A DNA stretch of 64,000 nucleotides, taken from NCBI RefSeq assembly GCF_022846655.1, contig NZ_AP025667.1:2951001-3015000 (forward strand). The letters run 5' to 3'. Source of the DNA: Streptomyces seoulensis. Its GTDB lineage: Bacteria > Actinomycetota > Actinomycetes > Streptomycetales > Streptomycetaceae. Below are positions 45,172 to 54,407 of this stretch, in pieces. A program made the position numbers and the translations under genes. Within the stretch, counting starts at the first letter, position 1. Every line of letters starts with the position of its first letter. The notes beneath the pieces were generated by a model, which worked only from the letters and a program-made list of their open reading frames with translations, searched no databases and was not told the origin of the DNA.

Positions 45172-45873
45172 GTGCGTGTTCCGTCGCTGACGCCGGTCCT
45201 GGCCGGTGCCGTCCTGCTCGCCCCGGCGCTGCCGCCCGCCGCCGCTGCCGTACCCCTCGGCGAACGGCCGGCGGCCCGCCGAGAGACACCGGTGACCGCG
45301 GCCGAACTACGGGCCAGGACGCGCGACTGCGCACAGGTCTCCCACGGCCGCTACCGCGAGGACGCGGGAGGCCCCGCCAAGATCCCGGTGTGCGGCACCC
45401 GCGACGCCGTGTTCTGGAAGGCGGACCTGGACATCGACTGCGACGGCCGGCCCGGCACCCGCTGCAACCGCCGCACCGACCCCTACTTCTCCCCGGCCAC
45501 CGCCTTCCCGCAGTCCGACGGCCGCCCGCTCGACGCCGAGCGGCTGCCCTACATCGTGATCCCGCCCACCAGCGCCATCTGGGACCACAGTGCCCACGGC
45601 GTCCGGGGCGGTTCCGTGGCCGCCGTGCTCTACCGCGACCGGGTGACATACGCGGTCGTCGGCGACACCGGTCCCCGCGACCTCATCGGCGAAGCCTCCT
45701 ACGCCGCCGCCCGCGCCCTCGGCATCGACCCCGACCCGCGCGACGGCGGCACCCCGTCCGGCGTCACGTACATCGTCTTCCGTGACGCGCGGGCGCGTCC
45801 CATCGAGGACCACGGGGACGCGGTGGCCAAGGGGGAGGAACTGGCCAGGAAGTTCGTCGGACGCACAGGCTGA
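45172..45873 (+). CDS. Secreted chitosanase, glycoside hydrolase family 75
   Basis: 233 residues; GTG start after GGGAGG. A signal peptide (TPVLAGAVLLAPALPPAAAA) is followed by a GH75 domain with VFWKADLDIDCDGRPGTRCNRRTDPYF, TAFPQSDGRPLDAERLPYIVIPP, GVRGGSVAAVLYRDRVTYAVVGDTGP and IGEASYAAARALGI. The last two blocks contain the Asp and Glu regarded as catalytic in this family. GVTYIVF closes it. It would hydrolyse chitosan outside the cell. Four Cys suggest disulfides. Confidence 0.9.
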   Translation: MRVPSLTPVLAGAVLLAPALPPAAAAVPLGERPAARRETPVTAAELRARTRDCAQVSHGRYREDAGGPAKIPVCGTRDAVFWKADLDIDCDGRPGTRCNRRTDPYFSPATAFPQSDGRPLDAERLPYIVIPPTSAIWDHSAHGVRGGSVAAVLYRDRVTYAVVGDTGPRDLIGEASYAAARALGIDPDPRDGGTPSGVTYIVFRDARARPIEDHGDAVAKGEELARKFVGRTG

Positions 45874-45881
45874 CGGTGTGC

Positions 45882-45910
45882 GGGCCGGCCCCCGTGATGG
45901 GAGCCGGCCC
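45882..45910. terminator. Hairpin between chitosanase and dhaM genes
   Basis: GGGCCGGC (45882-45889) and GCCGGCCC (45903-45910) pair perfectly in the gap between convergent genes. Probably acts bidirectionally. Confidence 0.6.
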
Positions 45911-45915
45911 GGCGC

Positions 45916-46326
45916 TCACACCTTGCGGTAGGCATACGCCTCCGTCGCGGCGGCCACCACCGCGTCCAGATCGGCACCCGTGGCCGCCGTCACCACGGCG
46001 GCCACCGCGCCCTCGACGAACGGCGCGTCCACCAGACGGGTGGCGTCGGGGAGTTCGTCGCCCTCGGCGAGCAGCGCCTTCACCGTCAGCACCGCGCTGC
46101 CCAGGTCGGTGAGTACCGCGACCCCCGCGCCCTGGTCCACGGCGGCGGCCGCCGCGGATATCAGCTCCGCGCTGGTGCCGAAACCGCCGCCCTCCGTACC
46201 GCCCGCCGCGGCGACCGGTACGGCCGTGGCACCGCCTGCCAGGGCCTTCGCCAGTCCGGCCACCGACTCGGCGACCTCGGCGCTGTGCGACACCAGCACG
46301 ATCCCGACCCGCTGTTCCTCACTCAT
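45916..46326 (-). CDS. dhaM: Dihydroxyacetone kinase phosphotransfer subunit DhaM
   Basis: 136 residues, EIIA-Man-fold. The phospho-accepting His is in VGIVLVSHSAEVAESVAGLA (about residue 14). GTSAELISAAAAAVD, VAVLTDLGSAVLTVKALL and DAPFVEGAVAAVV are typical. It relays phosphate from the PTS (HPr) to DhaL-ADP. It overlaps dhaL by 8 bp and is the third gene of dhaKLM. HPr- and EI-like domains present in some long DhaM are absent. Confidence 0.92.
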   Translation of the reverse strand: MSEEQRVGIVLVSHSAEVAESVAGLAKALAGGATAVPVAAAGGTEGGGFGTSAELISAAAAAVDQGAGVAVLTDLGSAVLTVKALLAEGDELPDATRLVDAPFVEGAVAAVVTAATGADLDAVVAAATEAYAYRKV

Positions 46327-46930
46327 CGGAAGCTCCTTCCGCGGCCGTCACGAGCGCCGCGATCAGCAGGGCGGACGAGGTGGCACCGGGGTCCTGATGA
46401 CCGATGCTGCGCTCCCCGAGATAGCTCGCCCGGCCCTTGCGGGCCTGCATCGGGGTCGTCTCCACCGCACCGGACTCGGCGGCCCGGCGCGCGGCGTCGA
46501 AGCCGTCGCCGAGCGCGTCCACGGCCGGGATCAGCGCGTCCAGCATCGTCTTGTCGCCGGGCGCGGCCCCGCCGAGCGCCGTCACCCCGTCCACCCCGGC
46601 CCGCAACGCCTCCGCCAACTGCGCCTCACTGACCTCGGGCGCCTCCCCGAGCGCCTTCCCGGCCCGGCGCAGCAGCGTGCCGTACAGCGGTCCGGACGCG
46701 CCGCCGACCGTGGAGATGAGCCGGCGCCCGGCAAGCGTCAGCACGGCACCCGGAGTGTCCGGCGCCTCCTTCTCCAGGGTGGCGAGCACGGCCGTGAAAC
46801 CGCGCTGCATGTTGCTGCCGTGGTCGGCGTCGCCGATGGCCGAGTCGAGAGCGGTGAGCCGCTGCGCCTCCCGGTCCACGGACGCGGCGGCAGCCGTGAT
46901 CCAACGGCGGAAGAAGTCGGCGTCGAGCAC
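46319..46930 (-). CDS. dhaL: Dihydroxyacetone kinase nucleotide-binding subunit DhaL
   Basis: 203 residues; GTG at 46930 with AAGGAGATC upstream. It binds ADP/ATP and transfers phosphate to dihydroxyacetone held by DhaK. DSAIGDADHGSNMQRGF provides the Asp cluster that coordinates Mg-nucleotide. STVGGASGPLYGTLLR and PGDKTMLDAL follow, and ASYLGERSIGHQDPGATS is the C-terminal signature. Confidence 0.94.
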   Translation of the reverse strand: MLDADFFRRWITAAAASVDREAQRLTALDSAIGDADHGSNMQRGFTAVLATLEKEAPDTPGAVLTLAGRRLISTVGGASGPLYGTLLRRAGKALGEAPEVSEAQLAEALRAGVDGVTALGGAAPGDKTMLDALIPAVDALGDGFDAARRAAESGAVETTPMQARKGRASYLGERSIGHQDPGATSSALLIAALVTAAEGASDE

Positions 46931-46976
46931 TGGATCTCCTTGGCTGGTAGGGATGTTGACCACTGCCTCCGCCGTA

Positions 46977-47969
46977 TCACATACCCCAGCGCAGTGCGGG
47001 GGTCCGCACCGGCGCGTCCCACAGCCGCAGGAGTTCCTCGTCGACCTGGCACAGCGTGACGGAGGCGCCCGCCATGTCGAGGGAGGTGACGTAGTTGCCG
47101 ACGAGCGTGCGGGCGACGGCCACACCCCGCTCCGCCAGCACCCGCTGCACCTCGGCGTTGAAGCCGAACAGCTCCAGCAGCGGAGTGGCCCCCATGCCGT
47201 TGACCAGGACCAGCACCGGGCCACGCGGCGGCATGTCCTCCAGGATGGCGTTCACCGCGAAGTCCGCGATCTCCCCGGAGGTCATCATCGGGCGCCGCTC
47301 CCGCCCCGGCTCACCGTGGATGCCGATGCCCAACTCCAGCTCGCCGGGCGGAAGATCGAAGGTGGGGGAGCCCTTGGCCGGGGTGGTGACGGCGCTCAGG
47401 GCCACGCCGAAGCTCCGCGAGCTGTCGTTGACCTGGCGGCCGATGGCCTCCACTCGCTCCAACGGCTGCCCCTCGGCCGCCGCCGCGCCCGCGATCTTCT
47501 CCACGAACAGGGTCGCACCGGTGCCGCGCCGGCCGGCGGTGAAGAGGCTGTCGGTGACCGCGACATCGTCGTTGACGAGGACCTTGCCGATCTGGATGCC
47601 CTCGTCCTCGGCGAGTTCGGCGGCCATGTCGAAGTTGAGCACGTCGCCGGTGTAGTTCTTCACGATGAACAGCACCCCGGCCCCGCTGTCCACGGCGGCC
47701 GCGGCCCGCGCCATCTGGTCCGGCACCGGCGAGGTGAACACCTCTCCCGGACAGGCCGCCGCGAGCATGCCCGGCCCGACGAACCCGCCGTGCAGCGGCT
47801 CATGCCCCGACCCGCCCCCGGAGACGAGCCCCACCTGCCCGGCCACGGGCGCGTCCCGGCGGACGATCACCCGGTTTTCCACGTCCACGTTCAGATCCGG
47901 ATACGCGGCAGCCATCCCCCGCAGCGCATCCGCCACCACGGTCTCGGGGACGTTGATCAACATCTTCAT
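46977..47969 (-). CDS. dhaK: Dihydroxyacetone kinase substrate-binding subunit DhaK
   Basis: 330 residues. It binds dihydroxyacetone covalently through a His hemiaminal, here in GELELGIGIHGEPGRER (about residue 219). Other signatures are VGLVSGGGSGHEPLHGGFVG, LFIVKNYTGDVLNFDMA, VNDDVAV and LVNGMGATPLLELF. It is the first gene of the dhaKLM operon, for PTS-dependent glycerone phosphorylation. No regulator (DhaS/R) is adjacent. Confidence 0.95.
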   Translation of the reverse strand: MKMLINVPETVVADALRGMAAAYPDLNVDVENRVIVRRDAPVAGQVGLVSGGGSGHEPLHGGFVGPGMLAAACPGEVFTSPVPDQMARAAAAVDSGAGVLFIVKNYTGDVLNFDMAAELAEDEGIQIGKVLVNDDVAVTDSLFTAGRRGTGATLFVEKIAGAAAAEGQPLERVEAIGRQVNDSSRSFGVALSAVTTPAKGSPTFDLPPGELELGIGIHGEPGRERRPMMTSGEIADFAVNAILEDMPPRGPVLVLVNGMGATPLLELFGFNAEVQRVLAERGVAVARTLVGNYVTSLDMAGASVTLCQVDEELLRLWDAPVRTPALRWGM

Positions 47970-49144
47970 CGGTGTCTCCTGGTGAGGCTAGCAGGCGGGC
48001 CTCTGAGCAGCGTCTTCGCTGGTCAGATTGGGTGAGCTCGCTTTTTGATCTTGGTGGTCCTTGGTGGCCTGAGGCGGGCTCCGGCGGTCCTGATGCTGAC
48101 TTCGTGCTGACTTTCGTGATGGGTCGTCAGGTGTCGGTGGGTGGTCCGTGACGTCGGGATCGCAGTACTACTGTCGGCAGTATCGACCTTGCGGCTGCGA
48201 AGGTCACGTGGAGGGGGACAGGTGCTTGTGCTCGCTCCGCTTGTCTCCGTCGTGCGTGGGGCAGGGTCAGCTCAAGCATCGCGTGGTGTCTCCTGCTGCG
48301 CTCGACCTGCAGGGGATTCGAGAAGCGCGGGCCGTGCAGTGAGTGCGCCGATCCGACAGAATCGCTCTCTGCCCCAGTAAACTCCGCATCGGCCATTTGG
48401 GTGATCTTGGCGGTGAGTGCGTGGGCGCTATGCGGAAAATGGCCGGTGTGGCGGGCCTTGTTACGAAAAAGCCGGTTTCATTGGAAGTTCTAAAAATAGG
48501 TCCCCAGTCCGAGTAAAGCGGCAGCTCACGGGGCCTGCTCCCCGCGTAGGGGCCCCGGCAGGGAAGGAGCTGAAGAAGCATCACCGAACCTGCTCCCCAT
48601 CCATGCGACCAGCACCGCAGCGTAGTGCGATGCAGGTCAACCAACCCCGTTACGAGCCCCGCATAAGGGACGAGCGGGGCCACCGGCCGGTCGTCTTGCT
48701 GAAGGGAAGTGGTTCTGCTGCTCGCGCGGATAGCCTTCTCACGTCCGGCCCACCGACACCAGCGACGGGCCATGAGGTTGGTTCGGGTGCCAGAGCAGGA
48801 GACAGTCAGCCTGATTCACCGCGACATTCCCGGTCAAGAGTAGATCCTGGCCCCGGCGGCCATCCTGCCCCCCCCGCTCATTCGCTCAGCTTGGCTGCAC
48901 AGTGGTACTCGGCGGCCGCTGGCTCGCACCAGCCCCGCTTCGGCCGCCCGGTCCACGCCTGCCCTCGCCCCGGCGCCCTCCTGGCGTCTGCAAGCTGAGC
49001 CAGCCTCGCTCTCCGACGACCAGGCGGCCGCCGGTGTGCGCATCGGCCCTGCAGCCCGGTGGATGCGCGTCGTCTGCTCGGCGACCAGGGACGGTGACCA
49101 TCATCCCTTCTCTGCAGGGGGCTGTAGAGAAGGGCGGGGCTCGG
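47970..49144. other. Gene-poor accessory stretch
   Basis: About 1.2 kb without a supportable gene. It is less GC-rich than its surroundings, especially 48395-48515 with poly-A/T runs, and short open frames on both strands lack codon bias. It may hold a decayed CRISPR leader and repeats (separate entry). No tRNA or rRNA is seen. It marks the left edge of the scarred region that runs to about 58.9 kb. Confidence 0.5.
48420..48740 (+). repeat. Possible relic of a type I-E CRISPR leader and array
   Basis: An AT-rich block (about 48430-48515) is followed by CCTGCTCCCCGCGTAGGGG (from 48534), which resembles the 5' half of actinobacterial I-E repeats. Weaker look-alikes follow: CTGCTCCCCATCC (48590), GAGCCCCGCATAAGGG (about 48654) and CTGCTGCTCGCGCGG (48715). 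Anchor-to-anchor distances are 55, 62 and 63 bp, near the 61-bp period of I-E arrays. Similarity is weak and no cas gene is in the window. Confidence 0.25.
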
Positions 49145-49924
49145 TCAGGCCATGAGTCGGCGCGTATCGCCCGGCGAGGGGCCGGGGGAGAGCCGGGTGA
49201 AGCACTCGGTGCGGATGATCTCGGTGCGTTCGGCTTCGGGCAGGCGGGCGAGCAGGCCGGGCAGGGACCGCTCACGGGCGACTTCTCCGCGGTGCGCGAG
49301 GATCGCGGACCATTTCACTGTGGCCCACGGTGAGACGTCGACGGTTGTGGTCACGTACGCGTCCGGTACCGCGAGGAGCGTCTTGCCCACGCTCTGAAGG
49401 AGCGGGCCGAGACGTCCGAGGCCGGATTCGGCGTGCGTGGCCGTGTACAGGGCGGCCGGTTGCCAGGGCTCGCCGGCGGCGGGATACAGGTGCGGCAAGC
49501 CGGCGGCCTCGACGGCGAGGAGGGTGATCTGATGGGCGCGCCGGTGGTCCGGGTGCCCGGTGAGCTGGCCTAGGGCGTCGTGGCCGATCACGATGTCGGG
49601 CCGGACCTCGCGGATGTGCGCGACCAGGCGGCCGACGGCCTCGTCCAGGGGCGCGTCGATGAGGCGTACGGCTCCGTCGGGTGCCGAGGTGGGGTTGCGG
49701 GCGTCGGCGTAGCCGAGCAGTCGTGGTGTGCCGGCGCCCAGGATGGCGAGGGCGTTGGTGAGTTCGGTGGCTCGGTGGCTGTTCGCCGTCCAGGTGGCGG
49801 TGACGACCGCGGTGCGTGCGTCGGCTGCGGCGTGCTGGGCTAGGACGCCGCCCGCGAGAAGGGATTCGTCGTCCGGGTGGGCGAAGACTCCGAGCAGACA
49901 AGGCACGGCGGATGCTCGTTTCAT
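49145..49924 (-). CDS. PIG-L/LmbE-family zinc deacetylase
   Basis: 259 residues; ATG at 49924 with GGAGG upstream. The zinc site AHPDDESLLAGG lies near the N-terminus and the third ligand in GQLTGHPDHRRAHQ. VRPDIVIGHDALG and a C-terminal IIRTECFTRL are typical. Relatives include MshB, Mca and GlcNAc-PI or antibiotic-sugar deacetylases. No cluster context fixes the substrate. It would cleave an N-acetyl or amide group from a sugar conjugate. Confidence 0.9.
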   Translation of the reverse strand: MKRASAVPCLLGVFAHPDDESLLAGGVLAQHAAADARTAVVTATWTANSHRATELTNALAILGAGTPRLLGYADARNPTSAPDGAVRLIDAPLDEAVGRLVAHIREVRPDIVIGHDALGQLTGHPDHRRAHQITLLAVEAAGLPHLYPAAGEPWQPAALYTATHAESGLGRLGPLLQSVGKTLLAVPDAYVTTTVDVSPWATVKWSAILAHRGEVARERSLPGLLARLPEAERTEIIRTECFTRLSPGPSPGDTRRLMA

Positions 49925-50126
49925 GAGGGCCTCCACGGCTCCGAACTCGACGCTTGACCCAGTTTGACGTTCAGGACGGGATTCGGAGAGAGCGTGACGA
50001 CGCTCGACCACGCTGGTGGGATGTTGCCGCCGCAGATCCAGCGCGGGGCAGGCCGAGAGCTCTCTGTGTGACGGTGAGGCGGGCGCCCGCGGTGCGGATT
50101 GCCGCTCACGGGCGCCCCCCTTCCTT

Positions 50127-50702
50127 CTATGCCTTGGGGACAGACCACTCGACGGGTTCGGCGCCATCGGGCTCGTAGACGACTCGCTCGGGCCGCTTCT
50201 TGCTGGACACGGGGAACGTAACGAGGCCGGCGGCACAGCGTCCGGGCTTCACGGTTTTGCCCATCGGGTACTCCGGCTTGGGCATGTCTCCGCCGGTACT
50301 GCCTGTGATCTCGACGCTGGTGCCGTCCTCGTAGGCCAGGGACCAGACGGTCTGATCGACGGTGATGTCTGCGCCGCTGACGTTGCACACCTTGACGCTC
50401 GCGGTTGCCCAGGTGTCTCCGCCCTGGAAGTCCTCGGGCTTCTGCGGCTGCGGTCCCTTGTAGGGCTGCTGGTATTCCACGGCCTGGACGGTGGTGTGGA
50501 CGTTGTTCTCGACGTCGTCGATGGCCTTCTTCGCGCCCATCCTGAGGACGCCGTCGTTCGGGCCGGCGGCGGTCTCAGCGTTCGGCGATGCGGTCACCGT
50601 CCTGGTGATGGTGATCCGCGGTGCGGGCTGCCCGCTGCTGCCACAGGCGGTTGCGGTGGCTGCGATGAGCAACACTGCGCACGCTGCTGTACGACTTCTC
50701 AT
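50127..50702 (-). CDS. Lipoprotein with DUF4352-like domain
   Basis: 191 residues from the ATG at 50702. MRSRTAACAVLLIAATATACGSSGQ gives a signal peptide with a lipobox-like end and modified Cys. A TITRTVTASP linker is followed by a beta-sandwich: TTVQAVEYQQPYKGPQPQKPEDFQGGDTWATASVKVCNVSGADITVDQTVWSLAYEDGT is the typical immunoglobulin-like DUF4352 pattern. It is probably on the outer face of the membrane; function unknown. Confidence 0.8.
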   Translation of the reverse strand: MRSRTAACAVLLIAATATACGSSGQPAPRITITRTVTASPNAETAAGPNDGVLRMGAKKAIDDVENNVHTTVQAVEYQQPYKGPQPQKPEDFQGGDTWATASVKVCNVSGADITVDQTVWSLAYEDGTSVEITGSTGGDMPKPEYPMGKTVKPGRCAAGLVTFPVSSKKRPERVVYEPDGAEPVEWSVPKA

Positions 50703-50887
50703 GGTCCCCCCATGATCGTTCTGGTGCTGAGGGAGCATCATCCGCTACTGCTGAACCTTGCGCGAATGCCGTCGCTATACCGTGACTTCCTAGGACCTGT
50801 CCGGCCGTTCATGGGGCCACGAGAAGAACGTGCCGCTGTGCTTCCTCTGACCTCGCCGACCGCTGAATCCCACTTACGGGACACCTC

Positions 50888-51349
50888 TCAGGGAGCTCGT
50901 GTGACGCGGAGCTGACGGACGTCTCCGACGCCGTTGCAGGCGTTTTTGCCGCTCTTGTAGAGCTCCTGGATGGCAGCTCGAACGTGAAGAGCTCGGGCTT
51001 GACCGAGGACACCGGCCATCACCTCGGCCTGATGGTGATCGACTACGAAGCTGTCGTGCTGGCCAAGAAGATCTTCCACGTTCTTCTTGATCCTCTTGAT
51101 CCACTGCGTCTTGCGTTCCTGCTCCTCGTCCTCGAACGTGTCGATAAGCGTGTCGCTGCGGGCTGGCGGGACGCAGGCCCGGCGCCATTCGACCTGGGCC
51201 AGACTTGCTGCCTCTCCGAAGAGCCAGAGACCATCCTTGTGTCGGCTGAAGTGGACGAGATGGCAGGCGACCTGGTGATGCGCTCGGTTGCGTACCTCCA
51301 CCGTCCACGATCCTGCCCGCACGGCCCTGCCCACGCGTTCGGCGAAGCC
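50888..51349 (-). pseudogene. C-terminal fragment resembling three-Cys-motif partner protein (TcmP)
   Basis: From about 51349 leftward the minus frame has protein-like content: GFAERVGRAVRAGSWTVEV, HLVHFSRHKDGLWLFGEA, DEEQERKTQWIKRIKK, and a C-terminal HVRAAIQELYKSGKN. The pattern resembles the C-terminal half of TcmP-type proteins. Upstream of 51349 the same frame becomes the antisense of a phosphatase gene, so the N-terminus is missing. It abuts another 5'-truncated gene on the opposite strand. Family call is tentative. Confidence 0.5.
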
Positions 51350-51354
51350 CTTCT

Positions 51355-52051
51355 GGGCGGGACCGCGGAGGTGCTGCGGGTGCCGCCGGGCGCGCCGATC
51401 GGCGTGGGCGGGGTGGACTTCGAGGCGGTCGAGCTGGACGCGCCCGCCGGAGCCACGCTGCTGCTGTACACCGACGGCCTGGTGGAGTCCCGGCTGCGGG
51501 ACGTGTGGACGGGCATAGAGCAGTTGCGGGAGCGGCTGACCGCGACCGCGCAACTGACCGGCCCCGACCACCCGCCGCCGCTGGAAGCCCTGTGCGACGA
51601 GGTGCTGGACATGCTCGGCCCGGGCGACCGGGACGACGACATCGCCCTGCTCGCGGCCCGCTTCGAGGGGATCGCGTCCAGCGATGTGAAGTGCTGGTCG
51701 CTGGACGCGGAGGACGCGGCGCCGGGCAAGGCACGCCGGCTGGCCCGTGCGGCGCTGGCCGACTGGGGCCTGGAGGAGCTGACGGACTCGGTGGAGCTGC
51801 TGGTCAGCGAGGTGGTCACCAACGCGGTGCGCTACACCACGCGTCCGGTGACGCTGCGGCTGCTGCGCACGGACGTGCTGCGCTGCGAGGTCGGTGACGA
51901 CGTGCCGCAGTTGCCCCGGCTGTGCCAGGCGAGAGCCACCGACGAGGGCGGCCGCGGCCTGTACCTGGTCAACAAGCTGGCCCGGCGCTGGGGCGCGACC
52001 CGGCTGAGCGTCGGCAAAGTAACTTGGTTCGAGGTTGATCGGCGTGTCTAA
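51355..52051 (+). pseudogene. 5'-truncated SpoIIE phosphatase fused to HATPase (anti-sigma kinase-like) domain
   Basis: Begins abruptly inside a SpoIIE domain: GGTAEVLRVPPGAPIGVGGVDF, ATLLLYTDGLVESR and GDRDDDIALLAARF. An RsbW-like HATPase_c domain follows: KARRLARAALADWGLEE, ELLVSEVVTNAVRYT (N-box) and DEGGRGLYLVNKLARRWG (G-box). The usual N-terminal sensor domains and the first metal sites of the phosphatase are absent. The reading frame stays open upstream into unrelated sequence, so a chimeric product is possible but the phosphatase would be inactive. The HATPase part looks intact. Confidence 0.75.
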
Positions 52052-52237
52052 GCGGCAGTGTCGGCTAGGCCGTGTTTTGAAAATTGCTGGTGTGCTGGGT
52101 GGGGCCGTCGGGGAAAGTCACGGGCCGTCATCCAGATCGTGAGGGTGCGGGCTTGCGGTTGCCGCTGCGGCAGCTTCTACCGTCCTTAACAGGGCCGGAG
52201 AAGTCGGCCCTGTGACGCGATCGTGAGGGAGAGGGCG

Positions 52238-52996
52238 ATGGACTGGCCTATTGCGGAGGTCGCTCGGATGTCGGGTGTGACCGCCCGGACCTTGCGGCAC
52301 TACGACGAGGTCGGCCTGCTGCCGCCCGCCCGGATCGGGGCGAACGGCCACCGCTACTACGGGGAGCACCAGCTGCTGCGGCTGCAGCAGATTCTCGTAC
52401 TGCGGGCACTGGGCGTGGGGCTTGTCGAGGTCGGCCGGATCCTGGCCGAGCAGGTCGACGAGGTGGACGCCCTGCGCGGCCACCACCGGTGGCTGCTCGC
52501 CGAGCGTGACCGGCTCGACGCCCTGGCCGGCACCGTCTCCCGCACGATCGCCGAACTGGAACAGTCCAGGAAGGACGGCAATCCCATGACCATCAACCGA
52601 CCGGAGAACCTGTTCGAGGGCATCCAGCCCTCCCAGTACCAGGAGAGCCTGCGCGACTTCCCCGAGCACGCCCAGGAAGTCGCCCGCTCGGTCGCCGCAA
52701 TGACCCCGCAGGACATCGAGGCCGGACAGCGCGAGCGCACGACACAGATGATCCTGCTGGCCGACCTGATGGCCGCTGGCCACCCGGCCGACGCCGCGCC
52801 CGTGCAGGCCCAGATCGACGCCCAGTACCAGGCCATGACCGAACTGCGGCCCGTATCCGCCGAGGAGTACCGCACCATCGGACGCTCCTGCGTGGACAAC
52901 AGCGCCTGGCGCGCCGCGTACGAGGCGATCGCACCGGGCCTGGCCGTCTACCAGCGCGACGCCATCGAGGCGTACGCCACAACCCGGCTCAGCTGA
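52238..52996 (+). CDS. MerR-family regulator with TipAS-type antibiotic-recognition domain
   Basis: 252 residues; ATG at 52238 after GAGGGAGAGGG. The N-terminal MerR HTH is IAEVARMSGVTARTLRHYDEVGLLPPARIGANGHRYY. A coiled-coil dimer helix follows (LRGHHRWLLAERDRLDALAGTVSRTIAEL), then an alpha-helical TipAS-like domain (SQYQESLRDFPEHAQEV to YQRDAIEAYATTRL). TipA proteins bind thiopeptides and activate transcription. An internal ATG before TINRPENLF could give a TipAS-only short form, as in tipA. Confidence 0.88.
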   Translation: MDWPIAEVARMSGVTARTLRHYDEVGLLPPARIGANGHRYYGEHQLLRLQQILVLRALGVGLVEVGRILAEQVDEVDALRGHHRWLLAERDRLDALAGTVSRTIAELEQSRKDGNPMTINRPENLFEGIQPSQYQESLRDFPEHAQEVARSVAAMTPQDIEAGQRERTTQMILLADLMAAGHPADAAPVQAQIDAQYQAMTELRPVSAEEYRTIGRSCVDNSAWRAAYEAIAPGLAVYQRDAIEAYATTRLS

Positions 52997-53000
52997 CTGC

Positions 53001-53033
53001 TCTCCGGGCTGTCCCGCGAGACCAGCCCGGAGA
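53001..53033 (+). terminator. Terminator of the MerR/TipAS gene
   Basis: Arms TCTCCGGGCTG (53001-53011) and its complement (53023-53033), 11 bp perfect with an 11-nt loop, 5 bp after the stop. Confidence 0.75.
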
Positions 53034-53053
53034 TTCGTTGGTTCGTCGCACCA

Positions 53054-53102
53054 ACAGGCTCACCTCGCCCGGCCTATCAGTTGTCGAGCGAGGTGAGCCT
53101 GT
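53054..53102. repeat. 15-bp perfect inverted repeat (second hairpin)
   Basis: ACAGGCTCACCTCGC (53054-53068) and its complement (53088-53102) with a 19-nt loop. It lies between the regulator terminator and the transposase remnant, so it may be a bidirectional terminator that stops read-through from the IS side. Confidence 0.6.
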
Positions 53103-53197
53103 CATCGTCACCATCGAACCCAGGTCGATTGAGTGCCTCCCAACGAGCGAAGTGATCGCTGCGGGCACCCGCGAAAGGGGATAGAACGCACGCCAGG

Positions 53198-53775
53198 TCA
53201 GAGCCATTCGTTGATAGCTGCGATGAGGATCGTCGCCTCGAAGCGGACCGCAAGTTTGTCGAACCGGGTCGCCACCGCCCGGTTCCGTTTCAGCCGGTTG
53301 ATGCCGCACTCAACCGCGTGCCGGGCCTTGTAGTCCTCGCGGTCGAAGGCCGGAGGCCGCCCGCCAGCCGTTCCCCGGCGCTTGCGGTGGCCGGCCTGAT
53401 CGGCAGGTTCCGGGATCGTGCAGAGGATCCCGCGCCCACGTAGGTATGCACGGTTCGCGCGCGACGAATACGCCTTGTCGCCCCGCACCCTGCTGTGATC
53501 AGCAGCGATAACGGCCTCTGCCCTTGCTCGCAGGCCAGGTGAATCTTCGTCGTCCAGCCCCCGCGAGACCGGCCCAGACCATGGTCGTCGGGTTCTGACC
53601 GCTTGCCGCCAGGCGGCGCCTGCTGGGCTCGGCTGTCCCGCCGGGCACCGGCCGCGTGCTGATGGGCCCGGCAGATGGTGGAGTCGACGTTCACGTCCCA
53701 AGTGATCAAACCGGCCGCATCCGCACGGGCCTGCAGCCCAGTCAAAACTGCCGACCAGTTCGGGAGCTCCGGCAC
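53198..53775 (-). mobile_element. Remnant of an IS5-type transposase, deleted internally and at its 5' end
   Basis: The minus strand reads [57 protein letters not shown] and LSLLITAG in one frame, then [22 protein letters not shown] and [31 protein letters not shown] in another. The residues normally linking LITAG to RGDKAYSS are missing and the frame shifts there (about 53495-53505). The N-terminal DUF4096-type part is absent beyond 53775. No terminal inverted repeats were found. Non-functional. Confidence 0.85.
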
Positions 53776-54407
53776 CGGCCGCCTCCCGGCTGCCGTCCAA
53801 GAGCAGAGAGCTGAATTGGAATCTATGTCGCCCCAGCATCACCCGCAGGGAGAGACGTACCTGGGTACGCCCTCGCGTTCGCCGGCACTTGGCGTACTTC
53901 TCTCGCCCGCAGGCCCCGCAGGTCGTCCTGGCCCCACCTGCTGCAACGGTCCTGGTCCGACGTGACGGATCTGCGGGTGACCGAGGCACCGGTTCCTTCA
54001 ACTGCCGCCCGATGGAAGGCCCGTGCCGCGAGTGTCGCCGCGGCAGCCCTCAACGCGTCGGTTCCCGGCAGCCTGGCCGAGAGGACCGTGGTGATTGCCG
54101 CCGGTGGCAACGAATACAAGGCGTCAGTTTTTTGGGTGCCTCAAGCGTCTACACACAGCCGAGGTCGACATCTCGCACGGGCTGCTCGCACGCTTCGTTC
54201 GCGCACCTCCTCGCCCGCCGCCATGTCAGATTGATGGAACGGAGACTGGTAGCTCTCCGCGGTACCGCCCTCGAGGCACCGGGAGCCCCTTCTCGGGAGC
54301 TGGCTACGAGCCGGATGAGAGAGCTGCCTTCCCAGCCATTTGCGACTGCCGCCCCACAACGCGCCCCCCGCCGCCCCGCTCCTCATGAACGAGAGGAACT
54401 CCTCCCC
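53776..54407. other. Fragmented DNA between IS remnant and DCC1-like gene
   Basis: 632 bp with short open frames on both strands, for example 53962-54234 on + with AERTVVIAAGGNEYKASVF, but none with consistent codon bias or a recognisable family. It looks like rearranged debris. Confidence 0.4.

Noticed and set aside
48050..48400. tRNA or small RNA gene in the gene-poor stretch
   Set aside because: No cloverleaf, T-loop GTTCRA-type motif or CCA end could be found by eye; short stems are no more than expected.
50888..51571. Entire minus-strand open frame as one intact gene
   Set aside because: Its first ~70 codons are the antisense of the SpoIIE remnant and look random; only the part left of about 51349 has protein character.
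53962..54234. Short plus-strand frame in the debris zone as a gene
   Set aside because: There is no Shine-Dalgarno, mixed codon use and no recognisable family; it overlaps equally open minus-strand frames.
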